Source: Actinoplanes sp. TBRC 11911
GTDB lineage: Bacteria; Actinomycetota; Actinomycetes; Mycobacteriales; Micromonosporaceae
DNA length: 64,000 bases
Direction of reading: 5' to 3'
Assembly (NCBI RefSeq): GCF_012933445.1
Contig: NZ_JABBNC010000001.1
Location: 617,461-681,460, forward strand
Shown here: positions 61,839-64,000 of the stretch, piece after piece
Layout of the letters: each line of letters starts with the position of its first letter
Position numbering within the stretch: the first letter of the stretch is position 1
Program-made: the position numbers and the translations under genes
The notes under the pieces: generated by a model
Databases searched by the model: none
Seen by the model: the letters and a program-made list of their open reading frames with translations, nothing else
Told to the model about the DNA's origin: nothing

Positions 61839-62232
61839 CGCCCGTCCCCTCGCCGTCTTCTCGTTTCGGGGCGGGGAAGCGGGACTCGAACCAGTGGATC
61901 ACAGCGCGGCCGGTCTCGGTGTCCGCGCCGACCGTGCGTTCCACCTGCACCGCGACCTGCTCGGCCAAGCGCGTCTGCGCGCTGCGCATCACCGCCATGA
62001 TGCGGCGCGACAGCTCCGCCCCGCGCAGCCGCTGCACACGATCTGCGAGTTCAAGCGACTCCATCTGCCCCGACGAGCCAACCGTCACTCTGATCGAGGA
62101 ATCCGAGTTCTCCGCGCTGCCGCTCAACGCCGACACCCGGCGCGACAGCGCAGCCGCACGCTCAGCCTGTGCGCTCACCCCAGCGGTCCAGCTGTCCAGC
62201 CAATCCTGCGCGGCATCGACGTCATCAGGCAT
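61828..62232 (-). CDS. YbaB/EbfC-like protein, first gene of the ESX-toxin operon
   Basis: A 134-residue protein with the YbaB-like central beta segment (SSIRVTVGSSGQMESLELAD) and flanking helices. Such proteins precede many actinobacterial ESX effector operons. ATG 62232 follows AGGA. It heads the operon YbaB-EspC-toxin-immunity. Confidence 0.75.
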   Translation of the reverse strand: MPDDVDAAQDWLDSWTAGVSAQAERAAALSRRVSALSGSAENSDSSIRVTVGSSGQMESLELADRVQRLRGAELSRRIMAVMRSAQTRLAEQVAVQVERTVGADTETGRAVIHWFESRFPAPKREDGEGTGGGR

Positions 62233-62905
62233 GATTTCCTTCCCTATATCGAAGGCCGCGCACAGGGTATACAGCGCTGTCACTATCCGATGTCGTGGAC
62301 GGGTCAGCTATCGCTGCTCCTCTGGCGTGATGGCGCTCGCACCCCAAGGTGGCCGCCCGGAGCCACTTCGTCGCGATCTCCCAACCCGAGCGTGCCGATC
62401 GAGCGACGAGCAACGCCTGCGCGACGAGGTCGAAAGGACCGAAGGTCGGGATTGCTGCGGCGCCGAGAGTGCAGTCACCACCAAGCCGGTGCAGCACACC
62501 AGCAAGATTCGCGTCCTGTCCGCAGTCAACGGGGCTTGCCCCTGGGTCAATGGACGCTGCCTCCCAGCCCACCCACCGAGCGACGGAACTGCCGACGGCA
62601 CTGGGCCAGCGAGACCGATCGGACGGACGAGCGTGCAAACATTTCTTCTCCGTTGGGCCAGCGACAGCGTGGACCGGCCAGCGGGGAAGGCGGCCGCGGA
62701 ACCCAAGCCGGACCTTTCGCCTACGCCCCCATGACCGCTTGGAGCGTAGGGGCGCGGATCGCGGCGTGAGTCCTTACGCCGCGATCCGCATTCACCTCAA
62801 GCACGGTCGATGGTCGGCCGGCGCAGTTGTGACACGGATGCTGCGCCACGACTGCGACAACGTGCCATCCGGATGCCCTATCTTGAGACAGCAAGGGGGC
62901 GTCCG
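62233..62905. other. 673-bp region without a recognised gene
   Basis: No frame on either strand shows a known domain or start context. A TATACC -10-like box about 40 bp upstream of the YbaB-like gene may be its promoter. The region also holds a strong hairpin at 62754-62789, listed separately. Confidence 0.4.
62754..62789. terminator. perfect 14-bp hairpin in the intergenic region
   Basis: Arms GCGGATCGCGGCGT (62754-62767) and ACGCCGCGATCCGC (62776-62789) around GAGTCCTT. No gene ends immediately upstream on either strand, so its terminator role is unproven; it could insulate the two divergent units. Confidence 0.5.
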
Positions 62906-64000
62906 ATGATCGAGTTGTTGACCGGGACTGATCTGGAACAGTGGTCGGAGCGAAACGACTCGCGCGAGCACCTGCCGACGCTGGTCAGGCGTCTCATCCT
63001 CGCGGTGGCCGCGCCGGAGACGCTACGCATGCCAGCTGCCGAAGCCGTCGGACTGCCTGGCCTCGACGGCGAAGTCACGAGCTCGTCCGGCGCGCCGCCG
63101 TTCCTGCCTGCGGGCCGCTCCGTCTGGGAGATGGGTACCAACGGCGACCCTCAGGATAAGGCGCAACGCGACTACCGGAAGCGGGTTGTCGGGTCATCTC
63201 GCGATGAGCGATCTGGACTCGTGTTTGTGTTCGTGACGAGCCGCCGATGGCCGGACTCGCGGGACTGGATCGATCGCCGCGCGGAGGACGACGATGGCTG
63301 GGCAGGCATCCGGGTGCTCGACGCGGAGGACCTTGCTGCTTGGCTGGCGTTGTGCCCGGGAGTGCATCGGTGGTTGGCGTCCGAGCAACTCCGGCGAGAC
63401 CCGCTCGGGGTGATCGGTCTTCGCGACTGGTACCGGAACTGGGCCGAACGCACACAGCCTGCTATACCGGCTGCGCTGTTACTGGCGGGCCGCGACGAGC
63501 ACGTTCGCCGTATTCGGGACCGGCTCCGCGCCGACGCGGGCGAGCAGGTCGTGGCGTCGGCGAGCCGCGACGAGTCCGTTGCCTTCATTGCTGCCAGTCT
63601 GATGGCGGAACCGCCGCAGGACGCAGGCAGCACTCCGCGCATTACGTCGGGGGATTTGTCGACCGATGTATCCAGCGAGCCAGAGGAGGCGATCGACGCT
63701 GTTGCGGACTCGGAGCCGGCCGCTCCCGTCGGACTATCCACCGCGGAGGAGGGTGACGTCGCGACGGAGCTCACCTGCGCCGTTGGTGTTCCGGCTGAGC
63801 TAGAGGCGCTCCTCGAGCGAGCCCTCGTCGTCGAGGACGTGCGGGCGTGGCGGCGAGTGGCCACTCACGAGAGTCCGACCGTGCTCGTGCCTACGTTCGC
63901 CGAACCTGAGATCGGTGACGCCCTCCGCGCGGGCCATCACGTCCTATTGCCCCGCGCGGGCCCGACTAGCGACGACAGGCTTCCACGGCTACATCGGCAC
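62906..64000 (+). CDS. large protein with nuclease-like N-terminus, possibly a defence NTPase (3' end outside window)
   Basis: Open for 365 codons to the window edge. ATG 62906 has AAGGGGG upstream. The first 100 residues read ELLTGTDLEQWSERNDSREH, later GLPGLDGEVTSSSGAPPFLP and SVWEMGTNGDPQDKAQRDY, with D, E and K residues spaced like a restriction-nuclease active site. A second conserved-looking block reads VFVFVTSRRWPDSRDWIDRR. I recall similar N-termini on long NTPase proteins that may act in phage defence; this is recollection, not a database hit. An acidic stretch follows from about residue 245. The domain that would define the family lies outside the window. Confidence 0.6.
   Translation, partial: MIELLTGTDLEQWSERNDSREHLPTLVRRLILAVAAPETLRMPAAEAVGLPGLDGEVTSSSGAPPFLPAGRSVWEMGTNGDPQDKAQRDYRKRVVGSSRDERSGLVFVFVTSRRWPDSRDWIDRRAEDDDGWAGIRVLDAEDLAAWLALCPGVHRWLASEQLRRDPLGVIGLRDWYRNWAERTQPAIPAALLLAGRDEHVRRIRDRLRADAGEQVVASASRDESVAFIAASLMAEPPQDAGSTPRITSGDLSTDVSSEPEEAIDAVADSEPAAPVGLSTAEEGDVATELTCAVGVPAELEALLERALVVEDVRAWRRVATHESPTVLVPTFAEPEIGDALRAGHHVLLPRAGPTSDDRLPRLHRH

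Noticed and set aside
61748..62769. Long plus-strand frames over the YbaB-like gene and the gap beyond
   Set aside because: They have no domain or start signal and run antisense to a well-supported operon.

Overview
The window reads as a chromosomal segment of a high-GC actinobacterium. GC-rich third positions, many GTG starts, head-to-tail ATGA overlaps, leaderless promoters, paired NarL-type two-component systems, actinobacterial ABC and MFS families and an ESX-type secretion substrate operon all fit. A Micromonosporaceae-type soil organism (Actinoplanes-like) is the best guess, but nothing in the sequence fixes the genus.

Layout. 1-9.2 kb: an FAD-linked oxidoreductase cut by the window edge, an aquaporin, an orphan acyl carrier protein next to a chloroperoxidase relic, a divergent MerR/MFS efflux pair, a DUF234-type ATPase, a glycosyltransferase and a secreted kelch protein with a Zur-like box at its promoter. 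9.4-13 kb: a four-gene quaternary-amine (OpuC/ProU-type) osmoprotectant importer. 13-19.5 kb (minus strand): MOSC/ferredoxin-reductase fusion, VOC and DUF427 proteins, an NhaA-thioredoxin fusion, an alpha/beta hydrolase and a lone GcvH, with fragments of mqnA, a GNAT acetyltransferase and a LuxR protein. 19.8-24 kb: an ECF sigma operon containing a frameshifted phytase-like esterase, then a sulfite-oxidase-like protein, a TetR regulator and an acetyltransferase. 24-36.8 kb: a GGDEF/EAL protein, an ABC exporter, a two-component system, a transketolase-like enzyme and a large LuxR ATPase. 37-47.9 kb: MFS/cupin/SDR operon, an isolated ctaD, a GMC oxidoreductase, a TetR/hydrolase unit with its two operators, a serine hydrolase and an M3 peptidase. 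48-56 kb: two c-di-GMP proteins, a second TetR flanked by two internally deleted gene relics, and a four-gene two-component/membrane operon. 56.5-64 kb: a tRNA-Leu(GAG) followed by an AbrB protein, a tyrosine recombinase and an excisionase-like HTH gene, which look like one end of an integrated element. Beyond them lie an ESX-type toxin/immunity operon and the start of a large, possibly defensive protein cut by the window edge.

Three themes run through the window. (1) A dyad TGGAC-N6-GTCCA recurs at five promoter-like positions, plus one degenerate copy: ECF sigma, sulfite oxidase-like gene, downstream of TetR/GNAT, SDR operon, ctaD. This suggests a dispersed regulon, perhaps run by one or both of the two near-identical TetR paralogues. 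(2) Gene relics are unusually common; two of them (Zn-alcohol dehydrogenase, SDR) keep both ends with the middle removed. (3) Two otherwise well-preserved genes, the phytase-like esterase and the ESX effector, each carry a one-base indel in a homopolymer. All calls come from reading the sequence without database searches.
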